A DNA stretch of 64,000 nt from Plasmopara viticola (taxonomy: Eukaryota > Oomycota > Peronosporomycetes > Peronosporales > Peronosporaceae), in assembly GCA_001695595.3 (NCBI GenBank), contig MBPM02000023.1, positions 558,001 to 622,000 on the forward strand. Direction: 5' to 3'. The position numbers and the translations under genes are program-made. The notes beneath the pieces were generated by a model. It was not told the DNA's origin. It ran no database searches and saw nothing but the letters and a program-made list of their open reading frames with translations. Every line of letters starts with the position of its first letter. Position 1 is the stretch's first letter. This document shows positions 12,702-23,645 of the stretch, piece after piece.

Positions 12702-15700
12702 ATGAATCTGAAACAAATTGCCGTGCTTGCGCTGAGTGCAGCCGTATCTGGTCAGAGTAGTAAAACGTGGAATCGTTTGACCAGCTTGTATGTGTTGGCA
12801 TTGTTTTGAGGGCACGAGACGACTTGACGGTGTGCGATGACAGATTGGCTTGCTTCGAAAGCGTCGTCCGTTCGCGCGATAGTCGACACTGTATCGTGTC
12901 TCTACAATTGTGGAGCAATTGACAGCCGCGATCGTAGCAACTTAGGTACCTTAAATAGTGCGAGTAACACCATCGGGCTTTGATTGTGCCCTGAGGACGA
13001 CAAAGTCAATCAAGTCTTCACTTGAACAATCAATGGCATAGCGCAAACGTAAGCAATCGAGAAGCACATGGTATAGACAAGTCACGTTTTTACCGGAAGT
13101 AGGACCAAAATTCGGAGTAATATATCCGGCGGTTACAAGGATCTTTAATTTCCACCAATGCTATCTCAGATTCGGCTGAGTTCCCTAGCATCCACCTGTT
13201 TCCATACACATGTCGCCCGACCGCTGCGGTGGGACATTCCGGCACAGTGACTGTTGAACTTGCCAGGGCATTTCCTTGCGGCCTGACGGGTAACAAACGT
13301 GCTCGTGCTCGTATCGGTAGGAGAATTGCTGCACCTGCCTCTTCGATTGAAGGAGGCCTGACGAAACCTTTTTGAAGAGCTCTAGTTGTCGCATCAGTCC
13401 GACACATTGTGAAGGAGAGCGGAAAGATTGTCCACATGCAGAGCGCTCGCGGTCTTGCGGTGGGGACTGGCGTATGCACGCCACCAATGCACAGCACGCT
13501 GTCTAGCTCTTGTTATGGGGTTTGTGGGTCTTCTCTGTGTGTAAACTACGCCTTGTCAACGACTGACAGAGTCAAAGAGAGCAGCGAGGCCGGTGTTTTT
13601 CTCCAAGGCTGCGCGGCGTCGAACATGTCGTCGTGCAAGTCGAATGTGACCTCCGGCGACTGCCAAGTGCAATGTTTAGTGGACTTGCCAGCTAGCTGGA
13701 GTAGGCCACACTGGACATTGACAATTGCTCAACCTCAGAGCGACAAGACCGACACGGCGATGTTTCAAGACATTGACGAACTGGAGTTGCCGTCTACCTT
13801 GCAGAATCTGTACGTTCGAGGGTCTTGTAAAATGAGGGATAGCTCGTCTGACGTTTCGTTGCTTACAGTTCTATTGTAGGTGCAACGTCCAGCTCGCTCA
13901 TTGTCCCGCTTTCTTTTTCGCCCGACGCTTTTCGAAGCGGTACAGGGCTGCAGCAAATGTAAATGAGTGCAATTTTAGACATGGAGTTGTTCGACGATCT
14001 TACATCCATTTCATTGTTTGCTCAGAGTAATTTCAGATGTGAATGTTGGAGATTTGCTCACCAACATCTTTCCAGACTCGCTTCAGACACTGTAAGCTGA
14101 TTCTAGATCTTATGTGATTGACATAATCTGACTTGACTTATATAGGATCATTCAGCGGTCACAGCTCACTCAATTTGACCCTCGTGGTTTGCGTGCTCTC
14201 ACTTCGGTGTCCACGCTGTACGTTTTTTTTCTACTGTTTTGGAGAAGAAAAATTATCTAATGCCTTTGCTTTCTGACAGAGATCTTCGTGACAATGAGTT
14301 GTCTGCAATCCCTTCGATTATATATGAAATGCGCAACCTGTCCGGTCTGCATCTTCAAGGCAACTTGATCGCCAATGCTCACGTCACCCTGCCGCAACTT
14401 CAATATTTGCAGAAATTACCTGTATTTGAAGCTAATTTGACAGTCGATGGAAATTGCTCCCTCGGTTACAATGCTGTTTCATGGGGCGACAAGAGCGTCT
14501 GCTACGCTAATGGTGACGGTCTTGGTAATATCGACAGTTCAGATTCCAGGGAAGAAAGCACTGCGTCGACAGCGAGTGAGAGCGACAACGAATCAGACAT
14601 GCTGGGTGTTGTTCTCGGGCTTTTAATCTTTATAGTGATGGTTGTCATCGGTGGTGTTGTACTTTTGCGCCGATGGAAGCAAAAGGCTACAAAGGGAGCT
14701 GTCGGTAGTAAACTTAAAACTAATCTGAAAAGTTTACGAGCACGAATGGGTGTCAACAGCACTATTCAGACCACAGATCTCGAGGCGTCTCTTAACGAAT
14801 TTAACACTAGTGGAGGATTGCGCAAAGCTGCATACAAAGAAATTTCTGCCAGTGACGTTGTTACGTTAGATGAACTTTCAGCTCCCGGACCGGTGGTGGT
14901 CGCGCTAGCTGAGCACCGTTCGAAATTGGTCCTTGTGACAAAGCTTCGGGTTGGTGACGATGACGTTGAAGCTGCAATAGACATGATGCCAACACTTTCA
15001 CAGATGCGTCACCCACGATTGCTCGCGATCACTGGATTTGTTTGGGATGAACGACAAGCAATGACTGCAGTGTGCGAATACATGACGCTTGGTACTCTTG
15101 AAGCTTACCTTCAGAGTTCTGGTTCTCGCCTCAACTGGATGAATTTTAAGATGAAAGCGGCTGCTGAAATCGCGCAAGGGCTTATGTATCTGCACAGCAA
15201 ACATTCGGTCACGTACGACGGACTGAATGGAAAAAGCGTCTTTGTCGATATAAACAAGGGTTGTAAGCTAAACCCGATTCAGGCTGCGCTAGCAACGGAC
15301 GGATCTTCACCTTACAGTTGTCAGTCATACGTCCGCCGTTGTGACGCCGCCTCCAGGGCATATTTTGCTCCTGAAGTTGTAATCGGTGAGCCATCTCGGT
15401 CATCTTCAGACATGTACGCGTTCGGTGTGCTGCTGGCACATCTAGACACTTGCCAGGCTGCGGATGAAATGATAAGAAATACGTGGAGAATGCGTACACA
15501 CATTGGAAACTTGAACTCAGACAACGAAACTCTTCTTTCAAATGACGGTACGGTGATATCGACAAATAATGTTTCTGACGCGGACAATGTGCGGAGATGC
15601 ACTACTCATCTGGAAAGCTTGTCTAGCACCCACAGCTTTCGCTCACTCCAAAGCTCCCATCACGTTACACCAGAAGAATTGCGTCGACGAACGACCCCTG

Positions 15701-15861
15701 TTCTTGGCAGTCACAACAACGATGACACTAGTCTCATGAGCATGTTTACATTTACTCCCGAATGTCCTACGATGGTGCGGGAGCTAGCAAGCGCGTGTTT
15801 GCAGTACGACCCATCGCTACGCCCTAGCGCGTCCTACATCGCAGCCATGCTGAATATTTAG
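12702..15861 (+). CDS. LRR-transmembrane-TKL receptor-like pseudokinase
   Basis: Proposed exons: 12702-12787, 13495-13809, 13869-13958, 14026-14091, 14146-14217, 14280-15861 (736 aa). The first exon encodes a signal peptide (MNLKQIAVLALSAAVSG). Its join to 13495 keeps frame, but the intron would be 707 nt, so this link is tentative. The other introns are 50-70 nt. The ectodomain has a Cys-rich cap (SSSCYGVCGSSLC) and LRRs, one per small exon, each intron falling after the first two bases of a codon. The TM helix is at about 317-340 (MLGVVLGLLIFIVMVVIGGVV, followed by RRW). The cytoplasmic TKL fold, about 410-736, keeps a Lys (VLVTK) and the APE-like FAPEVV. HRD is replaced by YDG, DFG by PIQ, and the Gly-rich loop is lost. 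Catalysis is therefore unlikely. Such proteins are presumed surface receptors; the ligand is unknown. Confidence 0.85.
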
Positions 15862-15988
15862 AGATAGAACATTTAACGTCTTAAACAGTACAATAGTCTT
15901 TGAAAGATGGTTTTTCATTTCATTAGTGGATTGATGCGGGACGCGACGCTAACACTTGACACTAGAACATCATTTAAGAAGTTTATTC

Positions 15989-16825
15989 ATGGCCCAATCC
16001 CGTGCATCTCCTGCTTTCAAAAAGCCAATTGTTGCTGCGTGCGCAGTATGCCTTGAAATATTGGAGAAAAGCTTAGCAGCACTTCCGTGCGGCCATGTTT
16101 TTCATCAATATTGTATTGAAAAAGCGCTTGCATGCCGTCCTGCGTGTCCAGTTTGTCGACGCCAAGCTAGCTCCAGAAATGCAGTGCGACTGTATTTGTC
16201 TTTTGGCGCAGGCCATGGCAATGCAAGCTGTAAAGGTGCATTTAACAATGAGGTAACGACGGTCTCGAGAATCCCTGAGCGCCTGCAAGAAATGAAAAGT
16301 AAACTCGACCATGCACACAAGATTCAGCGCACGTCCCTAAATCATTCATTGCGGCTGGAAAGCGATGTATTGAGCTTGAAGCAGAAGCTCCAACAGACCA
16401 CTCGTAAATTGCAGCACACTCAGCGAGCGTTGGACAGTGCAGAAATTCAGTTGCGAATTGGTACGAGCCTGTTTCTCTGCTAGTGTTGTTGTGCGCGTTC
16501 CTCTTATATTACTGATGCGTTAAATTTCTATACCTGATGAGCAGCTACAAAGAGCTTCGCGCGGTACAATGAGGCAAAACGGGCTCTGCTTGAATTTGAC
16601 AGCAAAGTCCGTACTAGTGCCAACCAAATGCTGGAGAAGATACGAGAACGGCAGTATTCGCGTTGCTGCGCAAGCGAGTGGGCTGAGCTGAAATGCATCG
16701 CGCGAGAGTTTGCTGCGGCCGGATCAGGTTCACGAATCACGTGCTGTCAGCACCACACTCCAGCAAGATTAGCAAAACCCACTGTCGAAGCATCCCTGAC
16801 GTCATACTCGCAAGCCTTGCGTTGA
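15989..16825 (+). CDS. RING finger plus coiled-coil protein, TRAIP-like E3 ligase
   Basis: Two exons, 15989-16460 and 16545-16825 (intron 84 nt, donor GTACGA, acceptor GAGCAG, phase 1), give 250 aa. Residues about 18-56 form a RING: CAVC, CGHVFH, YC, CPVC with standard spacing. Directly after comes a segment NAVRLYLSF, which corresponds in position to the IxKLxF extension of TRAIP/NOPO proteins. Residues about 95-190 are predicted coiled coil (many Leu/Gln/Lys heptads). The C terminus contains several Cys and His but no domain I recognise. TRAIP in animals is a replisome-associated E3 ubiquitin ligase. A general RING E3 is the safer reading. The gene starts 128 bp downstream of the pseudokinase stop on the same strand. 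Confidence 0.8.
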
Positions 16826-17753
16826 CCAACAGCCGCTTTATCGCACGAGGGACATGATCAGCGCGATTTATCCTTTGACGATCCTTGGTTCCGCATCGCT
16901 CATTACGTGCTCTTGATAATATTTAACTTTTGTCAGCAAAATTGCACCTTTTAGCCCATCGACGAAGTAAGCACGATGGGCTGTAATACCAGGGCAAAAA
17001 CTAAACACATTTTTCTGTCACCAAATTAAGCCTTTATTTTTAACTTTTAGAGATGGACCCCACAATATTTACATATCTTGATGAAGGAAAATTAAGAGCA
17101 CTACTAAGCTATTTTTAATGAAACTTTCGGTTGTTTTGAAAGTCATGGAATCGGACATTCGTGTACTGTACGGTTAAGGTAATAACAGAAAAGGACCCTT
17201 TAATGCGATGGGCATGACCACAGGTGTTGATATAAGCCTTATCTAATCCTCCACGCTAATCAGACACTCTTATATTTGCGATGCAACTAAACTTACTCAT
17301 GCGATTGCACATTCGCAAGAGGTTGGGACACCGGAATGCCCAGCACCGATGGACTAGGCCATCGGCACCAGCTTGAAGCTGACGAGTGTGGTAGCCATAC
17401 GGAGCGCTACGCTGGTTATTAGTTACGGATACTACAAAGACGAGCCCTAAAATAGCTGTTGGCCGAAATAAAGTAATTCCTTACGCCATACATTCGTCCT
17501 CTTACAAATCTAAGAGTGGACGCATCCACGAATAGCGGATCAGTGGACATCAGCTATTGCCGGGCAGTCAAACACGGCTTTTCTCTGTGATAGTATACAG
17601 ACGCGCTGGTTCTGGGAGTTAAGGCCACAGTTCTGTGTAGATTGCTGCGCGCCGCATAGCACTTAATCTATTTACTCGAAGCCGAGTATATCTACGTGTC
17701 CTCTCATAGCTGTGAATGCTACTTTTACCTCTCCCAAGACCTCGCCCTCCTGC
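16826..17753. other. intergenic region, no gene seen
   Basis: About 930 bp between the RING gene and the zinc-repeat gene. It has no supportable ORF, RNA gene or repeat. The last 100-200 bp presumably contain the promoter and 5'UTR of the downstream gene. Confidence 0.45.
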
Positions 17754-18956
17754 ATGAAGAAGACAACCAATTCCGACGACGTCGACATGAACACTTCATG
17801 GCTAGAGCAAGTAGCCCATCAGCCACTTGCCCCGACAGCCTCTTTACCCGTGCTTCAATTGGCCGCGAACCATCAGCAATTGGCGGCCATCATGAATACA
17901 AACAATGATGCGACAGCCGTGGCAGTGGCCAGTAAAAACTCTCTTGCTTTTATCCTTGGCGGTAATGTAGATGAGGATCAAACCCATTCTGCTGGCGCCA
18001 GCTTTGGTACGTGACGTTGCTGCAACGTTGCAGACAAACGCATAGGTTTAGTATGGCACGGACTGATTCTAGATTTGCTGGCTCGTGTCGTAGCTAATTT
18101 TATGGTTGCTTCAAGCGTTTCGATGACGGAGAACGTGGCGGCCATTGTGTCACCCCCGGCGGGAATAAAGGTGACGGTGAAGAAGTCTCGCATTTGCAAA
18201 TTTGAGAACTGTACACGCTACGTGGTAAATCGTGGACTTTGCATTGGTCACGGAGTACGTTGAAGCATACTTGGTTCAAATTTTATTCTGTAATCGCTTA
18301 TCATGGGCTGTAAAAACAAAATTTATGTACACTGAACGATCTGATAATAACAGGGTGGTAAGCGTTGCGCTGTCGTGGGGTGCACGAGTAGTGCTAAAAA
18401 TTTGGGTGTGTGTTGGAAACACGGTAAGGGTGACACAATTGCCGAAAATGGTGGCTTCATGATTTGCTCTGACAATAATGCGAAAATTTTTAAGGTGGCT
18501 CCACAAAGTGCACGGTAAATGGATGTGAGAACCGTGCCAAGTCTCGTGGCGTCTGCTGGTCTCACGGTGGAGGTACGAAATGTTTATGATATCTATCAAA
18601 TGATTACGGTCTTCATCAACTTTTACGTATTTAATGCTCCAATATAATCATTTAGGCCGTAAATGCAGCGAGGACAGCTGCACTAAAACAGCAGTGTCTC
18701 ATGGCCTTTGCTGGGCTCACGGAGGAGGTGAGCTGTGCACATTTTGTTGCGAGAATTTTCAGCATCATTTGAGATTTTACATCATTTTCGTTAATTCTTG
18801 CACTTGCCAATTTTCATTAATTGTCGCTTGATTCGATCAGGAAAGCGATGCGTAGTAGAAGGATGTCGTAAGCCTGCCTACGAACGCAACGGGAATGTGT
18901 GCTCCCTGCACCAAGCGAGTAACGCAGATGCTTCACAAAAGCCTGAGACACGATGA
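17754..18956 (+). CDS. WRKY19-like zinc-repeat protein
   Basis: Six exons: 17754-18006, 18073-18254, 18354-18423, 18495-18572, 18656-18727, 18841-18956, in continuous frame for 256 aa. The N-terminal half is low complexity. The C-terminal half contains five Cys/His zinc repeats of the form C-x4-C-x(8-11)-C-x2-H: CKFENCTRYVVNRGLCIGH, CAVVGCTSSAKNLGVCWKH, CTVNGCENRAKSRGVCWSH, CSEDSCTKTAVSHGLCWAH and CVVEGCRKPAYERNGNVCSLH. Each of the last four repeats sits on its own small exon of 70-116 nt. Oomycete genomes carry many such proteins, commonly annotated as 'WRKY transcription factor 19-like' because plant WRKY19-type proteins share the repeat; no WRKY domain is visible here. A nuclear regulatory role is presumed only. 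The ATG at 17754 is the first in-frame ATG I find. Confidence 0.88.
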
Positions 18957-19719
18957 TGAAACTCCCTGCGCATCTTGGAAGCACATAGAGAATTACAGGA
19001 AGTATTTGAAGGTTCATGCGCACATAGGACCCACTGTGGGGGAATTTCGGGCAGTAAAGAGGCGCGTTTATATTTAATGTCATGACACTTTTGACGCACG
19101 TCGAGCTTGTAAAAAAAGGCAATCTAAAAAATTCCAAATTCCTCGCAAATTGTTTTTGAATCGTGAAATTTTGGTGAGCAAATACGTCTTTTTCTCGCTG
19201 AACAATCACATAAAAGACTCAATATATTAAGGTCATGTACATGTATCAAAAAGTAAGGCAATGCATAATAGAATTTCTTTTTCGAAGTATCAACGTTTAT
19301 GCATACCAAATTTTGGAAGGTTTGCGCAGCCTCCCGAATGTAAAGAGATTTGCACTGATCTACCTTTAAAATTCTAGCGTAACAACGCTATCTCGAGCTG
19401 AAGACTGAGAGCGTGAGTAAATTAAAAGACATGTACGTTTCTAAGCGGTTAACTTTCGTACTGCGCGAAGAAAAAAAAAGAAGACAAGGCGTTGTCTAAT
19501 TGCGTGTATCAGATATCGGTTGACACACTAAATCAGTAACGTAAGTGTCTTTTGGTATTAGCTAGAACCCGAGAGCATTGATCCTTCCTTATATAATTAT
19601 AAAAAGATATTACCGTGTTGAGCTTTCCACAAAACAACTTAGTACCTGGAATCTGCAATATGAAGTGTATATGTATGTATATGAGATATAATTTGTTGAA
19701 TATGCGGTGAAATAATTTG
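18957..19719. other. intergenic region, no gene seen
   Basis: AT-rich sequence between the zinc-repeat gene and a short LINE-derived insertion. Open frames are short and on both strands without motifs. The first part presumably holds the 3'UTR of the zinc-repeat gene. Confidence 0.45.
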
Positions 19720-19730
19720 TCTCCTCATAT

Positions 19731-20050
19731 TGTATTGTATTACGTTATCGCGTTGCCAAGTTATGCACGTGCTAGGCTCTATGACTAGTCCACGGCATAG
19801 AGTGGTGTCCGCATACGTCGGGTCTCGTTCGGCGGGCAGTGCAGCCAGCACCGAGGCCGTGAGGGTCTTCCATTATTTTGTGTAATTCTGACTTGGTAAG
19901 AGCCCAGGTGGCGCCCTGGTGCTGGAGACCGTCGCGTCGAGGGTGAGACCCGTTAGAGACCTGCAGATGCCCGAGAGCACCTGCCCGAAGCGCGCGAGCA
20001 TTTAGCCCCCGCGCTTGGAAGGAGGGCGTCACCCCAACCTTTTCCGAAAA
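19731..20050 (-). mobile_element. short LINE-derived SINE-like element, copy 1
   Basis: About 320 bp on the minus strand, flanked by the 11-bp duplication TCTCCTCATAT at 19720-19730 and 20051-20061. It consists of three blocks also found in the long LINE copy at 7825-8984: the 5' leader, a 31-bp block from the RT C-terminal coding region, and the 3' end. The 3' end carries TATTG/AATAC-type tandem units. It has no coding capacity of its own. Confidence 0.88.
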
Positions 20051-20061
20051 TCTCCTCATAT

Positions 20062-21131
20062 ATGTGCTTACTTATTTGTTAAATCCTAGTGCGTGTGGTA
20101 AAGTTGCGACGGACCGCTACACAAAGCCAAACTATTTTGCTGGAAGCTAGACTATCTCCTAAAAAGAGCATTAAGAAATGGTGCCTTGTGGTATAACTTT
20201 GTCGGTGTTAATGGTTTGCAAACTGAGGTGTCTCAAAGGGTACCAAAAAAAAAATAGATACTCTCTGCCCAAATTGCTGAGCTAAATCGAATGCATAAAA
20301 CAAATTATGGGTAGGACCAAGATAGGGCAAATGTTGATTCAAATAACAGTCTTGAAACTAGTAACTATTGCACACATCGATCCGGGGATAGAGAACAGTC
20401 GTTCACTTTTAGATTGTACATTCCTACACGCCTTCTTAGTGCAAGGGGCTGTGTGACCGTGTTAGCACTATTTAGTCAATCACGCGCCCACACCTGGAAA
20501 GTCATCTACCTAAATCGTCGCAAAGACTTAAAGATGAACTTTTCGCATCTGTCAGACGCGTACTTCGCATTATCCGGAACACTCCTTGGCTCTGTGGACC
20601 CGAGGAGACGGCTGAAATATTAGCTCGAGCTGCTGCCAAGCAGCTGAACGTCTTTTTGCGACCAAAGTGTATGCCCCAAGACTCAGGCAAAATAGGACAC
20701 GGTAGCCTCGGCAATAGCATTTTCTGTGCGAGCCTTAGCCGCCAAAACTTACGCTTTGCATCGATCTAAGAAAGACATAACAAGGGTGTCTCTTTCAGAT
20801 TTCCGATACCGATATGACCACTAATGCGACCTTACTTTCGCTTAATAAGGCGTGCAAGAAGTTCAAACTCTCTTACCAAAGAGATAGCAGTTTTCTTCCT
20901 TGAATTCAATTTACTTATTCTGGTGTCACATAGATCGATAGATTGGGCGACTTTTCTTCTGGCTAATGTTAGATTTTGCGAGCATACACGCCTAGTATTC
21001 TCTGCTCGCTTGGCTAAATCAGCGCTCCTAAGCTTACGCCTATCGTAAAGGCAGGCCTAGATTTCATGAACATACTTATAAACTTAAATCGTTGAATGCT
21101 ACTACGACTAAATCGCCACTCCTCGAATACG
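20062..21131. other. gene-free region
   Basis: No supportable gene, RNA or intact repeat is visible. It probably belongs to the decayed repeat zone that continues to about 34 kb. Confidence 0.4.
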
Positions 21132-21290
21132 GTGTTCATGGACGGCCTTTGGGTAGGTCCACCTTGTCCTCTCCTCTTTGGAGTGCAGGCAGTAACGATA
21201 GAAGAGGCGATTTTTCTACACAAGGAGCAAATTCAACGACAACTTCGATCCTTCAGATTGTTGTAATCGGTCATTTCATCGTCCTACTGG
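21132..21290 (+). pseudogene. decayed Ty3/gypsy gag fragment
   Basis: The plus-strand frame starting VFMDGLWVGPP and continuing LLFGVQAVTIEEAIFLHKEQ resembles the conserved gag segment of oomycete Ty3/gypsy elements (FMDGLxxGPxRxxLFRxxxxTxEEAIxxAxxEE). No start codon or extended frame surrounds it. It lies on the same strand as the RNase H fragment at 23205, so both may come from one decayed element. Confidence 0.5.
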
Positions 21291-23204
21291 AGATCATCGA
21301 TGGCCTGCTGATTCGGGTCAAATTTTAATAGACTGAAGCAAACCCGAGCAAAGTAAGGTCGGCTACTTTAGCTTAATTAAGGAAGGACAGATATCCCACG
21401 CATGTATTAAAAAGGATAAAGTGAACCTTCTTTTTGCAGAATGACTCATAAGGTTGCTGTCAGAAGATGCGTCCTCGAAGTACGAAAAGGTTGGTTATTA
21501 GTAACGGTGGGGCTCAGTGTCAAATGGTGTACGATTGATACAAACTAAGACAGCTTAACTCCTGAGAGCTTGTCAGCCCTTGCAGTCAGAGACAGCTCAG
21601 TTCTTAGAGCAACGGATCTATGCTATGCTGCTACAGGCGTACAAGGTCAAGATAAACCTTTTCAAGTCTCGATAGACACTAGCGTATCGTAAAAATTTAC
21701 GCGCTAGCGTGAAACTACCGCTGGCCATGCGATACCAAGGGAAATAGTGTTATAAAATTTTATTGGATGGACTAACAACGGAAAATCTACAGACTAGAAG
21801 TGTCCTTAATTTTAATGTAAAATATTTTGACAGCGCGGATTGTTTGTAACCCTTGCCATGGACAAGTATGCCTTAATCTCTAGTATGTCATGGCTAAAAG
21901 AGAAACACGATTCTGGATTGGTTAGTGGGGCGAATTGGTTGGTGCTAGCCGCCTAATCCCGCGGAATAGGGCTTTGATGAATCATGTCTCCACCCCTAAT
22001 TTGCGTACGGCTCCTTCGAAAGCAAGCTTTGACATGCATAGTATCGAAGGTAGTGTTATTTATACGGAATTAGACTTGTTGACGTCTTTGAATCTTCATA
22101 AGCGGATAATTGAGCTCTATAGGGAGCACCGGCGCCATACAGACTAACAACATCGCTTTGAAAAAAAATTAAACTATGAAAATCATGATACGAAGTGCGG
22201 ATAACAAAATAACGCAAGCAGTTTACGTACACCGTGAACTACTTGCTAATAGCTAAATATCATTAACAGCGGGTCTAGCACGTTGAATCCTGGCAAGTAG
22301 ATTCCAATCGGAGGAACTGTCAAAGGTGTCAAAAGTATCAAATCTAAAGATACACGAGACTACTAAATTCATGGCTGGAGTCACAGCCAAAGATGTGGCA
22401 TTCTTAAGATATAAGGCTTTCCAAAGAATATGAATACATCCTTCATTATAAACGAAGTTGCGTTAAATTAGAATACATTGCGGCTTGGCTAAGAGATATA
22501 TTTGGAAATTTAACGTCCGTTGCGTTGGATTTAGCATAATCAAGTAGCGTATGGCTTTGACTGGACGACTTACGATCAATCTGCTTGGCCGTTTTCTATT
22601 CTTTTGAAATGATTACTTAAATGTTGTTGAAACTTCTTCCAGAAAAGAGGAATTAGGGACGAGAGCAGTGTGAGTTCATCAAGCTCGCAGCCGAAAAGGC
22701 AATGATGGCATGGTGTGAAATTCGAAGATTTGTGTGTGTCAATTAAATGATATGGGGCAAACAATTAATGCTTATGATAAGCTGACCACTTTCACAACCA
22801 CCCACTTTAAAGAAGTATGTGTTGCTTACTAACATATATTGATGTTCGCTGCAAAGTGCACAGATTTAGTGCGGTTTGGTCCCACAGTAAATCTGACCAT
22901 CACTTTGTTGTTCTCAAACACATGTTAGCAATATATTTGTTAATAGCCGTTAAACGAAGGTCGACTACCTTATAAGGCCACTTAAAAAAAGGATTTAAGC
23001 AAATTCATTATATTGAGCTCAAAGTTATTGGCTTCTTTTTCAGCTTCCATTGGATCGATTGAACACCGTGAAAAAAACGACCGTTTTGGTTTGGCCTAAG
23101 CTAAGCTCAAAAAGAAATTTGAGAAATACTTTAGCCTTGTAAACTATTGATAAAGTTACAACGCTGGTTATAAGAGGCTCGCACATTGTCAATTCTATCG
23201 GTTG
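21291..23204. other. decayed region between gag-like and RNase H-like fragments
   Basis: I see no readable coding sequence. Position between two same-strand gypsy fragments suggests the mutated interior of the element, but no protease or catalytic RT motif could be read. Confidence 0.35.
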
Positions 23205-23645
23205 AAATCGGATATTGAGTGTTGCTGGGAAAGTCAGCACCAGAATGCTTTCGATAGCATATATAGCTTTTGGATGCTTCGTTTCAGGACAGCTCAAAGC
23301 GTTTGTCATGCTTCCGACTACGCAATCGTTCTCACTGGTGGTTGCCATGAGCGACTCATCTCGTCTTTACAAGATAGCCTAGGCTGCAGAACAAAATTTC
23401 CCCGCTCACGACAAGTCTTACTTTCCTCAAAGTACGCGCAGGTAAAAGCCCGAGTGCATCGTTTGAGCTCAAAGCGTTTTGTGGTCTATTCACATCATGT
23501 ATCTCTAAGAAGGCGTTTAGTACACCCCACCTGTCTCAAGCAGGGCAATAGTTTTCGGCGGAATGATCTTCCACATTGCTTACAAGCCTGATAAGCTTTA
23601 ATGTACTTGCCTACACACTATGCACTTGTCAAATTAGACTTGACC
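23205..23645 (+). pseudogene. decayed Ty3/gypsy pol fragment (RT end to RNase H)
   Basis: Several frames together give the usual order of gypsy RT/RNase H motifs. These are WESQHQNAFDSI, then VCHASDYAI (family DASDxAI), a FPAHDK-like segment, FVVYSHHVSLR (family FxVYTDHxSLR), TPHLSQ, FHIAYKPDKL and NVLAYTL (family YKPGKxNVxADAL). Frames change at least three times and stops occur, so the copy is dead. Confidence 0.7.

Noticed and set aside
13090..13497. 135-codon minus-strand frame, with another 100-codon frame overlapping it
   Set aside because: It lies in the proposed first intron of the receptor-like gene. Overlapping open frames in three readings, no motif, and no splice-consistent extension suggest base composition and not a gene.
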